A program made the translations under genes and the position numbers. This document shows positions 36,381-51,300 of a DNA stretch of 64,000 bases, in pieces; the first letter of the stretch is position 1; each line of letters starts with the position of its first letter. This stretch comes from Echinometra lucunter. Lineage: Eukaryota; Echinodermata; Echinoidea; Camarodonta; Echinometridae. Location of the stretch: contig CM057162.1 in the NCBI GenBank assembly GCA_029962745.1, forward strand, positions 8,421,406-8,485,405, given 5' to 3'. The notes below the pieces were generated by a model that saw nothing but the letters and a program-made list of their open reading frames with translations, was not told the DNA's origin and did no database searches.

Positions 36381-39300
36381 TCCATACTCTCAGTGTCCCA
36401 TCCCAGGATCCAGATATGTACTATGAAAAAAAAAAGAACAAGAAGAAAAGAAATAAATTACTTATGAAAAAAAAAAAAAATTCAGAGGTACATATCCAAT
36501 CAGCAGCATCCAACAAATGTGTCATGTTAGAGGAATTGACCCAGACTGCATTTCTCGAAACCATCAATAGTCTAGGTCCAAGGACATCCCAGTGAAACAT
36601 ATTTTAATTCTACAACATACTAAAATAAAATTATGCTTAACAGGCTAAGTCAGTTATGGGTAGACAGATATTCACATACAGTGGACACTCAGTATAAAGA
36701 GATCTGATATAACAATATTCCTGATATAACAAGGTAATATTCCAGTCCCAGCTCTTCATATTCTTTGTTTCTTATCCGTGACATAACAAGATTCCTGCTA
36801 CAGGAAGATAATTCTGATGGTCCCACGGACCTCATTATACTGAGTTTCCACTGGATTGCATGCACATCACCCCTCAGTCACTCCACTAGCCTTTATGTAA
36901 TTTCGTTTAACAGCCAGAACGTGCTGAGCAAATTTCTATGCTACACCAACATGTATATGTAAATGAGCACTCCACAGAGTGGATTTAGTGCTATATAAGC
37001 TACATTTATTGTCATTATAATCATTACATATTGTGTATGAACTCAAGTACTGTGCCATCTCTGCAGGCATTATCACTTCGGGTTTGAATGGTTAGATCTT
37101 GTACTGCAAACTCAAGTGCGTTATTGTAGAGAGTTTTGGTATACTTGTCTGCAATCTAAACTAAAGAGATGCCAACCCTGACTTAAAAAAATCCTATTCT
37201 TTATTCTTTTAATCCTAGAATGAATGTATTTTCAGGGCGAAAATCCTTTGCTTCAAAATTTGAAATTTATTTGCCACTCTGCTTTATATCCCACATGACA
37301 AAAACTCTCCGTTTGGCAAGAGCTGACCCTATCTTTTGAAACCAAATTGTTTCTCTGTCGAGCACTCGGGAGGGGCCTTGAGCTAATAATAGCCATCCCT
37401 TATCAGAGTAGGCTTAGCATTATTACAGAACAGACGGAGAGAGAGAGAGAGAGAGAGTGAGAGTGTGTGTTGAAAATATACAACTTCACTGTTTTACCCT
37501 TGATATTTTTTTCGTTTGAAGTAATGAATAGGTGTCCGTCTATTTTCTGAGTCACATACACACACATGAAAATTATGTAAAAAAACTGAAAAATTCATTT
37601 TGCTCATAAAAATGCACTACAGTCAGAGCTGTTGATCTTATACTGCATATTACCCCAGCTGTGTCAATATAGGGGCTGGACCATGGCCTTATATGTGTCC
37701 GGCAAGCGATGTGGGGGGAATAGATGTCACCGCCACAAACCAAGATGGGGTCTGAATGTATCCCACTTGAGACCTAAAAAGTTGGGTGTCCTCTCAAACG
37801 ATATTCCTAATGTAACTAAAATACAGCATTCATCATACACAGGGCTTAAACCAATTCAGTTTGATCCTCATTCTTCTACATCTAATTTCTTTATTTAAAA
37901 TGATCTACAGTACAAAATACAAAGGTAGAATAAACACACATACTCCGTTGGGGGATGATGCCGTAATGAGGAACAATAAGCTGTGTGCCCAGCAAGAAGC
38001 CACACATGAATTTAGCACACGTGAAGTTTTCTAATTTCTAGTTTTTTTTTTCATGATAAAATAGAGAACGATAGAAAAAGTAATTACATCTCACTATTAC
38101 CAACAGGGAACGTACAGAATGCAATGTGTTGGGTAAATTGCAGCCTAAGAAAGGTCCCAATGTGCACAATGTCAGGCATGTAATGTATTTGTCAGCAATA
38201 ACCTTCTGCTGGGCACACTATAAAATATGGGTACATGCTATGAGCATGGCCCACAAGCTCGCCACTGTGTAAGTTAGGCCCACAAGCTTGACGCTAGGCA
38301 AATAAAGCCTGTGAGTTCGACACTACGTGGGCCTAATTGCCAGTGTTGAGCTCGTGGGCCTAATTTACACAGTGTTGAGCTTGTGGGCATATTTTACTTA
38401 GTGTCTAGCACGTGGGCTGTATGACTCGTGGACCTTTTGCAATGTCTAGCTCAAGGGCCATATGACTCGCGGGATGACTCCTGAAATTTGTCTTACCTGA
38501 CTCCTCTCTGGTACATGGATGATTGAACGGATGGAGTCTGTGTGGCCCAAGTTCGTCTGAAGCAGCTTGTTCTTCCTTGGATTATACACTCTACAGAATA
38601 AAACATATTTTGTTTGGTTATTCATTTGTTTTACCCGACTGCTAAAGGGGCTTTCAGATATGAGGAGACAATGCGGCATCACAAAATATCTGCAACATTT
38701 TGGTGTACAAGTCAATGGGGTGTGAGGCAACAAAGAATGTCGCTGAGGTAGGACACACTTTTTTTGCTGCCTGGCTGCAAAAATATGCAAATTCCTAAAG
38801 AAGTTAACTTAAACACAAAATATGTTGTCATGAGATTGTTTGCTCAAGTTTTGACAAAGTTCTATTTTTTTTTTAGAGTTGACGTGTTATTGTGCGGTCA
38901 TTAACATGAGACTGCAATGTCGCGCCATATCTGAACACTAAAAATTTTGTGGCGCCACAATGTCGCCTCATATCTGAACACCAGTGCATGCTTGAAAGTA
39001 AGCAATCAGAGGACCAACTACCTTAAGTCCTCTCTGATGGACGTGGTATTGAGGTATTATGCCTTAACAAAGGGCACCAATGGATCCATCCAATATCGAA
39101 AAGGATAGCTCTTTAGATGCCCTCACATTCAAAATTTTCACAAAAAAATAGCTTGAGTGTTTGGCCCAAACATTTGTGTGTAGTCCCACATACCCATTTC
39201 TATGTGCATGTGATTTTCAACAAGACTGAATCAATTTCCTATCATTGTGATGATTTCACAACCTCAAGAAATAGAATACTATTTATTCACTACATAGTCA

Positions 39301-42300
39301 ACCTTTCCAATTGTTTTTCTTTGAAAATGTATCAGAATGTTTATCTTAAAAATTGGAATACACCAAGTGTAACTGACTATTGCCTTTGGGAACTTGGTGG
39401 CCTCTCATACTTTGTTTATAATATTACTGAAATCAGAGCATTCAGTTATCCAGATGTTAAGGACATTCTGATATGTAAGGCGATACAACATTTGCTCCTA
39501 CGACAATTGCTTCTGTTTTAATTTCTCTGAAGACACATGTTTAGGTGAAGGGTTACGACAGGGGTTTTGGTTCAGAATAATATGAAGATAAGAGTTAAGG
39601 TTAGTTTTGGGTTTGGGGTTAGGTTTTATGTTTGGCTTAACATGCAAATTTTCCATGGGAGCAATTGTTGCTCGGGCAAATGTCATGGAACTGTAAGCTG
39701 TAACTTACTTGATGACATTGTGTACCCCTGCTACGATGCAGTGTGATACATGATCTAGACATAAAGCTGACACTGGGCCATGGGTGTTGATCACCTGTTC
39801 ACACGTCATACCATCAGCACTCTGAACATGGAGAGAAGGAATAATTATTGATCCAAGATATGAGAGATATCGTGTTATTAACTCTTAATTTGCCTGCTGA
39901 ATTAATTTTGAGGGAAAATTAATAACAATAGTTCTTTGGATATTTCCTATAAACTCTGCTTTCCTTAGAACAGTATTGATGCTGGTCATTATTCTATAGA
40001 TATCACTTAAGCACACTAGCTGTGTTCTAGTTTCTCTGGTACAATGTTAAAGGAGAAAACTGATTATTACTATTGTTCAATTTAACCATACGATAGAGGC
40101 TGATAGTTACAGAAGCTGGCAAAGAATTAACACAAGAATAAAAAGAACCCAAACATATAGAATACACTGAATGAAATGGAACAGACATGCAAATGACTAC
40201 AGCAGCAAACCACCTTATTTTATTTCTTGACTTTCATCAAAGAAGATGTAATTAGCAATCATCAACTTGTCACCTAGGCATAAGTTGGACACCACATACA
40301 TGTCATACCGCAAATACAATTTGAATTTGGCATAATATGCATTTTCCATTTGGCATAGTATGTGTTGACATCTACATGTAATATGTACTACTCAAATAAG
40401 GTTCCTGTACCATGTTAATTTCAATGAAAGGGTAGTTTACTAAATTTCATAGTGTCATTCACAACTGCAGGAATAAAGCTACTACATACAGGCGATACAT
40501 GTGCGTGAAAAGCTTAAAGGGGTTACAATGACTTGAAAGTGGGTTACAATATAAAACTCTTGTTATATACACCATAATCCATCGTTCATTATTGGTGCCT
40601 ATCACTCTTGACAACTGGCACTTGTATCAAGCATGTGATCATGGCAACTGCCAATACTGGCTAATGCAGAGTTAAACCAGGAGAGCGTTTCATCACGTGT
40701 CTTGTCAGTGATTTTAACCGACAACGTACTGTTATAAGCTTCTGAAATCCTTGCATCTGATTGTCTAAGAGCAAATTAGTTAGTAGAAATAACTGATTAG
40801 ACACGTGATGACATGCCCCCCAGATTTAACTTGGTCCTACTTCATGTGTGCATTTCATGGCAACCTACCCAGAGTCTAATGGTCCCATCTTCCGATGCAG
40901 TGATCCAGTTGTCGGTGAAGTCACTCCATCTGACCTGGGTGACCTCACCCTCATGACCTTGCAGAGTGTTTCTCAAGGTCATCTCAGACCCGACCTCGCT
41001 GAATCTCCTGATGTAGACCATCTTGTCTCCCGAGGCACAAGCAAACTCATTTCTGTAGAAACAAAGGATAAATATTATCCTTGAATACAAGTGCATCTTG
41101 CATCTCTTTGGACAGATATTGCCAAGGTATGAGCTTACCTGTCTTAGCTTCACAAAAAATACCGCCTGAAACTATACTAAGAATGATGTTTCTTGGAAGC
41201 TATCATCTTATTTTTGCAAACTGTCAATATTAGCAAGTCTCTGCTTTACAGATGTCAGGTAGTATTATTTACAAAAAATCCTGAATTAGTCAGCCACTTA
41301 AATTCATCTACAAAAAGACATGGAAGAAGAAGAGAGAAAAAAAGAAGGTCGGCTGTTATGTTTCTATTCATAAGCATTATACTTTGTCATGAACTAAAGT
41401 GTACAACTGCAAATCTTTCTCTTCGTAAAATCCTAATTTTTTGAGCAAAATATTTCTTCAGCTATGTACTAACCTGGCGTGACTGTAGTCCATGTCGATG
41501 ACGATACCATCACAGGCCAGCTCCTCAACGTCCATACCATCCTCAGATACATTCCTAAATCTATCCACCAATCTACAAGAATCAAAGAAACAATAAAACA
41601 ACGATGTCCGTTTCATAAAAGTGGTTAACAATAACAAGTTGCAATAATTGTTATAAGCTACTGAAATCCTGGCATCTGATTGAATGGGAGCAAATTTGTC
41701 ATATAAATGTGGCAGTTGTTACTGATAACAAGTTTTATGAAATGAGGCTTAGCAACATCAATCATGATTGTTTTTTCAACTGCTATTATGATTGGTGAAC
41801 CATTACTGACAAGCAGAGCTGAATATCTTTCAAGAAGAAGTGTCTAAATACCTAATAACTGACGGGAATCAATTTACACCACAAACATAAAATGCTTTAA
41901 AAGTGGCTTTACAAGTCAGCTCTGTTAAATACACAAACACATACAGACTACGCAATAAGCCAGCTTATACTTAGCTCATGTCCCAAATACGAGAGGAACC
42001 ATTCTATGCTCTTAAATTAGCAAGCCTAAAGAGACAGAGGTGCCTCATGAATAGCTTTTATTTCGCCTTTTTAAAAAGACTATTTCCACCTGGGTATCAT
42101 GGAATGCACAATGGGTGCCTAATTATTAGCACATATCAAGTGTAGGTGTCAGAGGGTTTTAGATTTTGTCCCGAATGACCTTTATATGTTTATATGCTCA
42201 GATTGTGTCTACGAAGTGGCTTATTCATAATCCTCTCGGCATGGTTGTATCTTGACATTTAAGTGCCAGTATCATGGAATTTGATATTTGCTGCTTCAGT

Positions 42301-45300
42301 TTGTCAATGGTTCTGTTGACGTTCAAGTTGTTCATAAGATGGTACAAGCACAGTTACTCTTTGATGTGATTCCAACAGTCTATGCTGATCACATTCTACA
42401 GAAATTATCCTGAGACCTACCTTCCACTCTCCAAGTCCCAGATGCATATTCTTCTATCCCAACCAGAGCTTACCTGAAGGAAACAAACGAAAATCATTAC
42501 ACTCATATTAATTCATAATATGCTATAATATATTTGGAGGGGCGACACAACCTTGTATCTCAAAAGGTTAAATGTTCAACAGGGACCCCAAAACATGGCT
42601 TCCTTAGCATTACAGCCAAGTGAGGTGTTAAAGTTGCAGAAGGGCATGTGAGGATTTGAAAACACATTTCAAGTGTTCCTAAGCTGTAAACTTCTGAAAA
42701 GAACTAACTTTCACCAAAAAATAAGATACAATGTTTTATCACCCCATCAAGATATATTATATCTTTCTTTGCTTGTTTAAGCCTTCCATTCTAAATTCAT
42801 TCAGGTAGGTTGCTATCAAGATTGTCACTGTCTATTTGGTAATTTCATTTCACTAGCTAAACACAAATGATTTTTTTTTCAGGTGTTTGGTACAATAAGA
42901 ATTAGGAAGAAGGAAAAAAGTTCAAACTGCAAGCAAGGATGAAAAGAATTAATAACAAGAAAAAGAAAAAGAATCTGGGGGTGTTTCATCAACATTTGCT
43001 GTCTGACAAGTTGTCAGATCTGACATCTTTCCTTGATTTTGATTGGCTGAGAAGCATCGTTACTATGGCAACTGTCAAATAAAACAGACTTTCTCGGATA
43101 AAACATCCGACAAGTCCTTTCATGAAACGCTCCATGAAATCCTCCATTTAAAGTGAAGGTGACTGAAGTGGGGTCTTACCAAGTATGTAGTTCCATATCC
43201 ATACTGTCTGCCTACTAGGAACATGCTAGTCACACAGCTGCTGTGGCCTGATAAAACATTCTTGCAGACAAAGCCTGCTACACGGTTCGTCACTGAATCA
43301 GTCTGAAATAAGGATGAAATTGTGAGTTGGGGAGGGTGATGGGAGGGGGTAGGAAAGGTGCTTGGTGGGAGGGGTTCGGGAGGGTAGTGCGAGTGGGTAG
43401 GGTGGTGGATGTAGAAATTTGGTTAGCATTAAAAAGTAACTGCGGAGCACTTGTCAACAGAATACACAAGTATGTTGTTAAAAAACCCCAACCATACAAG
43501 AAAACAACTTCCCTGCCAAACAACTAAAATTCAGGTTAGCCCTTATTATGCAGAGAGACACACACCGTAATGTTCATGTTATTTTCTGTATTCGCTTTCT
43601 GATACACTTTCTTTTCTTAAATGGCTTCAAATCACTACCATGCAGCACTACCATATTTGGTTAGACATAAATCCTCTTTCGTCATTCTTTATTTCAGTGG
43701 AAGAATTTCAATTAAAGGCATTGGCTAACATTGTTATGATTTAAAAAAAATCTCATTTTGTTACTTAAAAATGGGATAAACATTAGGGTTATATTGTAAA
43801 AATACCAGTGTGAAAGTTTCAGAGCATAATATCCACGGGAAGTATTTTTAAATATTAGAAATGTGAACCAATGTTTGAAAAATATACGAGGGTCGGTTGC
43901 ATAGACCAAACGTACGGAGTGCGCATGCGCACATGACTCAACGGACCGCACTGTGTGTATTGACGTATCACGCGGCGGAAGGCAAGTAACGGTATTTTTG
44001 AATTCGCGCAAACGGTCCTCTTAGTTCAGTGTCTCTCGAGACAAAAGCTAATAAAATCGCAGTTTGCGTCTAACTTACAGCTTTTCCTTCCAAATTATCG
44101 TTGGTTTCAGGGTTTTTGAGTATAAATACAAGTACTCATACCCATGTTTCATCTTAGTTTGAGAATTTTTTAAATCAGCTGCTCACAAAGTTAGCCAATG
44201 CCTTTAATTCTTTTTCTTCTCCTCCCCTTCTTCTTCTGCTGCCATCATTTTTGTCATCTTCTAAGAATCAAATAAATTAAATTCAAAAAAGAGTGATTAC
44301 CTCTGGGTTTTCCAGTGATATCGTCTCCTCAAATTCCGATGAGTTGTCTGATTCTGAATCAGGTGAGTTGTTTGCTAGGAGGATGCGGTATTTCTTGAGG
44401 AGATCATCATTGCTCGATGGTTTCATGTTTCGTAGAGCGTTGACCGCTGCATCGTCAAAACCCCAGACGTCTGAGAAATAAACATAAGAAATTAGGGCAC
44501 ATGGAATGGTTAAGGGAATTCAAGAGTACGAAGGTCAAGGGATAATACAACTCTATTAAAGTCACCCTGATGAAAATAATTACATTATTCTCTTCATCTA
44601 TGATAACATACTTAGACCAGACAATATAGTCAACACAATACTACAGGACTGCATTTTAAGCATTGCTTTAATACATGTACATGTTTGTGCAAAAAATGTG
44701 TTAATTGCCATAAAAAGAGAACTGATAAAAACACTTATCATCTGTGCTTGTCCAAAATCATAACTTATCCCACATGCAGCTAGCTATGCACAAACATAAA
44801 AAAGAAGAAAACAAAAGAGGACTGCCTTAATTTACATTAGGAATGACAGTGACTTTCATTGATCATTTACAAGATAACACAGTTTTCAGGATACCATCCG
44901 AGGTTTTACTCTTTAAGGGACGTGATATAACACCCTCCTGCCTTTCAGCAGACCATACATGTATATACTAGCAACCCGATACTTACAGATGTTACCATCT
45001 TCAGACCCTAGTAGTAGTAAGTCCAGTGATTCCACAAAGAGTGCTTTGAGTAGTGCTGAGTTGCTGTGTTTGTATGTTGATGTGGAACCTTGGCCAGGTT
45101 TGCTATAGGAGTAGCTACTTGGTGTATGATTGTGAGGACTTCGCACAAAGGCGCTGACAAGGGGGCGGCGTTCCTCCCGCTTCTGGTTCTTCAGCTGGGC
45201 AAGCTTAGCCTTGGCTTCTGTTAGCAGGAAGGACTCTTGGCTGGAGGTTGAAAGGGATCAATCAGCAAAAAGTATTTTCCTCAATGGTTCAATACAAGTA

Positions 45301-48300
45301 CACTATATGTATATCCAACTTTAAATGAAGAGTATAAAGTATATGCCAAAACTGATTAATGCCATTATTGAAAATTTTAAAGTAAGTTCACCATCATATA
45401 GCACAAAATAATACTTTTCAATTGATACATTGCTCATTACAAATATACTGCTGAAGTTTGGTCAAAAGTAGCATAAATTTTCTTTGTCATTAATATATCT
45501 TTCATGATCTTTAACTGCAAATATCTCAGTATGACAAAAATGGATATATCGGTGTTCGCATTCAAACTCTTCAAATATTACTTCAATAATTAGGTCTTGC
45601 AAGTCTAAATATTCAGGAAACTTTGAGGAAAGGGAAGAGAATGTTTTCACTACATGTGTCTTCTACTATACTGCTGAAGTTATGGTCAAAAGTAGCATAA
45701 ATTTTCTTTATCATTTTCCATATTTTTCATGATCTTTAACTGCAAATATCTCAATTTGACAAAAATGGATATATCGGTTTTCCCATTCAAACTCTTCAAA
45801 TATTACTTCAATAATTAGGTCTTGCAAGTTTAAATATTCAGGAAACTTTGAGGAAAGGGAAGAGAATGTTTTCACTACATGTGTCTTCTACTATACTGCT
45901 GAAGTTATGGTCAAAAGTAGCATAAATTGTCTTTATCATTTACTATATTTTTCATGATCTTTAACTGCAAATATCTCAGTTTGACAAAAATGGATATATC
46001 GGTTTTCGCATTCAAACTCTTCAAATATTACTTCAATAATTAGGTCTTGCAAGTTTAAATATTCAGGAAACTTTGAGGAAAGGGAAGAGAACGTTTTCAC
46101 TACATGTGTAAACAAATGTATTCATGCACTGCAGCTATCTCTGGAATGTTTCTGTCCTCATCAATGTAAAATCCCTTTCTGATGCCCTATATTCCTTCAA
46201 AATTATTTCATTTTGTATAACAATGATTTTTTTTTCCCCTGAATAACTAGGGATAAATGAGACTGAAAGTTCAATGAGAGGAATGTGAGAGATTCTTTTT
46301 ACCTGTACATGAAATGATTGGTTTGCAACCTTTCCCAGTTGTTGGCATGACCGTCACTACCACCGTCAAAGTATAGAATAGGGTCTTTTCTCGCTGTAAA
46401 AACAAAGATGAATAAAACTTTTTAATATATTAATGAAAAAGACATAACAACAAGAACAATACAGCCTGCTCATAATTTATCAAACAAGGCCTCAGGGCAG
46501 GTTCATGTTTATAACAGTACATTGTATTTACAGAATTTACCAAACAATGTTCACACAGCCGAGTTTAAAAAGAAAATGTATCTTATCTTCCGGTAGGTGA
46601 GGCATTCTATGTTTTACACTGGAAACTAGTTGCGATGCCTCATATGTGAACTCCCTGTATGTGAGGCATTCCACAACATGTTCACACTTGAGCCCAATCA
46701 CGATGTCTCTTATTAAGAACTTACTGTAAAGTAAGCCATTCAAAAGCATGTTTACATTTGAACCTAATTACAATGTCTCTAACTGGAACTTACTGTATGT
46801 GAGGCATTCCATGGCATGTTTACACTTGAATCCAATTATGATGCCTCTTATTAGAACTTACTGTAAGTAACACCTTCCACAGCATGTTTACAGTTCAACC
46901 TAATTGCAATGAAGTTGAACTCTACTGGAACTTACTGTATGTGAGGCATTCCACGGCATGTTTACACTTGAGAGTTGTGATGCACCCTTGGGGGTTGTAC
47001 TTCCACATCAAGATGTGTCTTCTACTACTGCTTGCTAGAAGTTGAAAAATAAGAGTTAGGGAAGGGAAACATGAAGGCAGGAGGAGGCTTGCACTGCATT
47101 ACTGCTTTTCTGTAACAAAGAGTCATGTATCTGACAAGAGAAATCTATAATAAATATTACAAAAGAATTTTGCCTCTTTTCACAAGAAAAAAAGGAATTT
47201 AAAACTCATTGTGCTGATTTATATTTCCTCCTTACAATTCCTAGCCTAAAGCACCATATGGTAACAAAATGAAATTGTGATTAGTTTGCTTTCTGACTTC
47301 ACGGTAGTAAAAGTTAAAACTACTTGTTGACTGCAACGTACTGTATTGGTATTTAGTTCACTCTAATTTGTAACTCTTTCTTTTCACATGTTACTTTATT
47401 TCATGCTTTTATCTCATTGATCCCAGGGGTATTGCAAGTCGGAATGGGGGACCTTTAGGCCCAAATTCACAAAAAAGATGCTGAAACCATGAGGTGGTTT
47501 AAATCGCTTCCTGGGTTTGTTAAGTATATGTGCATTAAGAATCTGGTCCAATTGTATGTTTTCTTTACAAGCGTGAATGGGCAATGTGCACTCATTTAGC
47601 CTTATTTAAGTATTCTTATGGAGGTTTAACTCTTTGTGCATTGACCTGTAAATCCCCTGTGCTTTGCTTTTTTAGCAGCGAACACTAATCTGAGTTCACA
47701 GACACTCTTTTTTAGAGGGCTATAATTTTTCACCTGAAAATTTTGTAGGAAAGTGTTGTGTAGCAAACGTGTGGAGTTCTTCAAAGGCTTTCTTATCATA
47801 CATGTACATCATTCATTTTATATACCGTACTAGTGTGCTTTGTTTGTATGATACTTGTTTTCCTACCACACATTACTCTAGTCTTTCCAACAAAAATTTT
47901 AGCACTAGTTGGGTAGTTCAGTGGCAGGTATTTTACATGTTTATATACTTTATAATTATAAGCTTTCTAGTGTTATTAGTGATACCAAAACCAAACCACC
48001 ATAATCCATCAAGAAAAGCCCAGACAAAAGAGGGAAAAAAAAAGGGAGTGAATTTGGACTTTATCCCAGTGGCAGAGCCTTTGTGAAGTGTGCTTCCTTC
48101 ACATAAGGTGCTATGACTCATTGCTCACAACAATTAATCAGACTTTCTGGGTATAATATGCTGTTCCAGCAGGGTGTATTGATATTTTTTCTTACTTGTT
48201 TATTGTAAAGATGGTGGTAAAGTGTCTCCCTCATCACTGATTTTAAAACTGAATATCTAAACTACAGGTATAAGCATATATTGCGCAAAAAATCCTTGCT

Positions 48301-51300
48301 CGTTAGGGGTTCCAACAGGGAAATACGTAGTTGTGCAAAAATGTGAACGAAACAAATCCATGGGTGTGCACTGGTGAGAATGAAACACATGGAGAGTTAA
48401 ACCTTACCCAACCTCCATTGTGAATTTTGGCCCTTAGAAGAGGGTCAAATTACATTACTTCCAACCACCTAACTTTTATGACTTGTTATTCTTTGTACTG
48501 CAGTTTTGATAAGGCAAAGAGAATGATAATTATTGTAGAGATTGTCATGCTCTAGCGGATATGTCAATGGACTGTGGAACTTGCGGTCCCGGGTCCGAGT
48601 TCAAGTCCCGCCGTGGTGCTAATTCCTTTTGGCAAGATATGAATCTACATTTGCCACTCTCCATCGAGGAGCAAATGGGTACCTGTGAAGATTGCCGAAA
48701 GCCAATGGGACTGCCTTTGCCATTGCCCTGAATGTACACATGCGAATGGTGCAAAACGGTAGGAATGCTCTCTAAGGAGTGAAGATGGTGTACCTTTCTG
48801 TGTGGGCTGGAAATCCAGTGATCAGGCATAATAATAGTGACATTAAATGTGAATTCAAGTTCATGCAATGCGCTATATAAATGTAATTATTATTGTGGAA
48901 CCAGCCGTACAATCTCTGCATACTTACCAACAGCTTGGCTTAGCTCTGGGAAATACTTCATGTGCTGCAGATGGTATTTCTCACTCTCCTCATCTTGGAA
49001 TGTTCCAATGAAGTCAGAAACCTGGTAAACAAAAGAGATGAGCAATTTGTTTGTTTCCTGTTTCCATCAAATAACCATTACAATCATTATATCAATGCAC
49101 TGTTTGTAAGCTGAACAATTTCAGCTTTCAAGCTGACTGTTTGATGCATTTTTACAATAAAACTTATTCAATTTCAAGTATACTATGTGAATAAGATGAG
49201 ATACTGTGTGATTTCTGTTTTTCAATCTTTGGGGCAAGACAGACATATGGTCAGTGAAGTAAACACGACAACCAGTAAATACAAACCACAAACTTTAAGC
49301 TATTACTGGTAAGTGAAATGAAATGAACTTTTTTTAAGCCCACCGCACACTATATCCGAATGCGACCCGATTTTCAAACAAATGGCATTTTGCATTAAAT
49401 ATCAAAGTTCAAACAAGTAAACTTATCTTATTTGAAGTTCGGAATAATGATAGGAATACTAAAGTCAAAATTTTGGTTAACTACGAGCCTTGTCGTCGGA
49501 GTAAAAGCCAAATCGGCTGCAAATCGTAGCTGATCGCAAGATTGCTATGACGTCTCTACGATTTTGAACTGAATTCGCTTTTATTCCTACAGGAAGGCTC
49601 GCATTAGCCTGGAATTTCAATTTTAGTATTCATACGACTATTTGGAACTTTGATCATTAAGATTTTACATGTTTGAATGTTCATATCAAATGTTATAACA
49701 ATTTTTCCCAAAATCTGATCGCAGACCGATCGTATAGTGTGCTGTGGGCTTTACATGTATGAAATTTAATATTAGTTCATTAGCACAGCTTCTCTGTTCA
49801 TTTTATGCCACATGCAAAATGATAATGAAATTATCCTGATGACAGACAGTCAAGCTGTCCGAAATGTCAAGTCTTCTCTCATTACAGCCTTCTCTGGTTA
49901 GAGCCTTCTCTCCTCGTCGCCTTCTCAACTGGTTACATTCCTTTTTCAGGACTTCATCCGATCTCAAGAAAGATACACTGTTACTCTTGACTCTCTCCTA
50001 CTCTATCTTGCCTTTCCATTTCTCCTCCCCCATAACTTTCTCTCTTCAAACTCACATTCCTTTCAGGATTTACCACATGGTGAACTGTAAACCTCATCAA
50101 AGTTATCAGTACCACCATGCAAACCTCCACCTTCAAGAATCATCTGATAATGAAATGGAATTCTGTTCCCCTGTGCCCCCACTTTCACCTATTACACCTT
50201 GCCAAGTATGGCAAAGAAGGATTACACTATTGTCTCTTTTGAAAGAACAAGTCACATTGCTCAAAGAGTTGTCTTACATTTTCTCCAGACTTGGGGTCAT
50301 AGAGAGCAGCAACCGGTGATGTCCCTGAGGATATCCAGAGAGTTTTGTTCTTTGGTACATAGCACAGGTCAGTGATGGTTCCTAGAAAGCCGTCTAATCT
50401 ATGGGTCAGCTTACCATCCTGAGACCAGATCTTGACTACCTTGTCGAATGAACCCGTCACAAGCCTGTACATGGACAACAACAGTAAATATTATACAATA
50501 CAAATGAAGGACTGTATATGAGATCCCTATGGTGTATTGTTCTTAGATCATCAGTGGTCCCTGAGAAGCCTATCAGTCTGTGGGTCAAAATGCCATCTTG
50601 AAAAGAGACCTTGACCACTTTGTGCAATGACCCTATCACCAGCCTGAATGTGGACAATACTGTAAAAGTTTATATACATGTACATGTACGAAATCTATCA
50701 AGTCATGTTCTCTGGCACATGTATAGCAGACTAGGTGATTATGGTAAATTAAACATATGTTTGTAAAACCAGTCAAGGGCATGGCTTCTTTTTTGATACA
50801 TGATGGTATAAGTCAATAATAATCACAATGTATAGAGATTTCATGGTGTCTTTTTTTACTTCGTCAAACTATGTATAAGGAGAGGGAAAACAGAATAGTT
50901 GTTGCCAATTTGAGGAAAGAAAGCTGATTAAAGTAATCAACGTACCATGTATTGTTTTCTGAATCTCTGATGAGTACTAGGCAAGATATACCTGCATCAT
51001 GGGCCTTGGGATTGCTAAAGAAACATGAACAGAATCATGGTAATTAGTGATAAAAAAGGCAGTAAATGCATGTATGTCAGGAAAGCACAGATTAAAAGGC
51101 AATTTCAGAACAGAAAGTAGAATGAGTATCAATATGTAGTGCATCCAGCCTGAGTACATCAGTAATAGTTCTGTTTATACTTAGAAAGATTAATAGCAGC
51201 CAAATTGACTTTGGAGAGAGGTAATAATGCAGGAAAAAGAGAATGGAGAATAACGCAAGAAAAAAAAAAAGAAAAAAAAGAAAAAGCAAAACCAAGAAAA

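Noticed and set aside
45440..46110. Three evenly spaced repeats considered as a CRISPR-like array or duplicated exons
   Set aside because: The unit is 224 bases of AT-rich sequence without spacers or splice pairs; an ordinary intronic tandem repeat.
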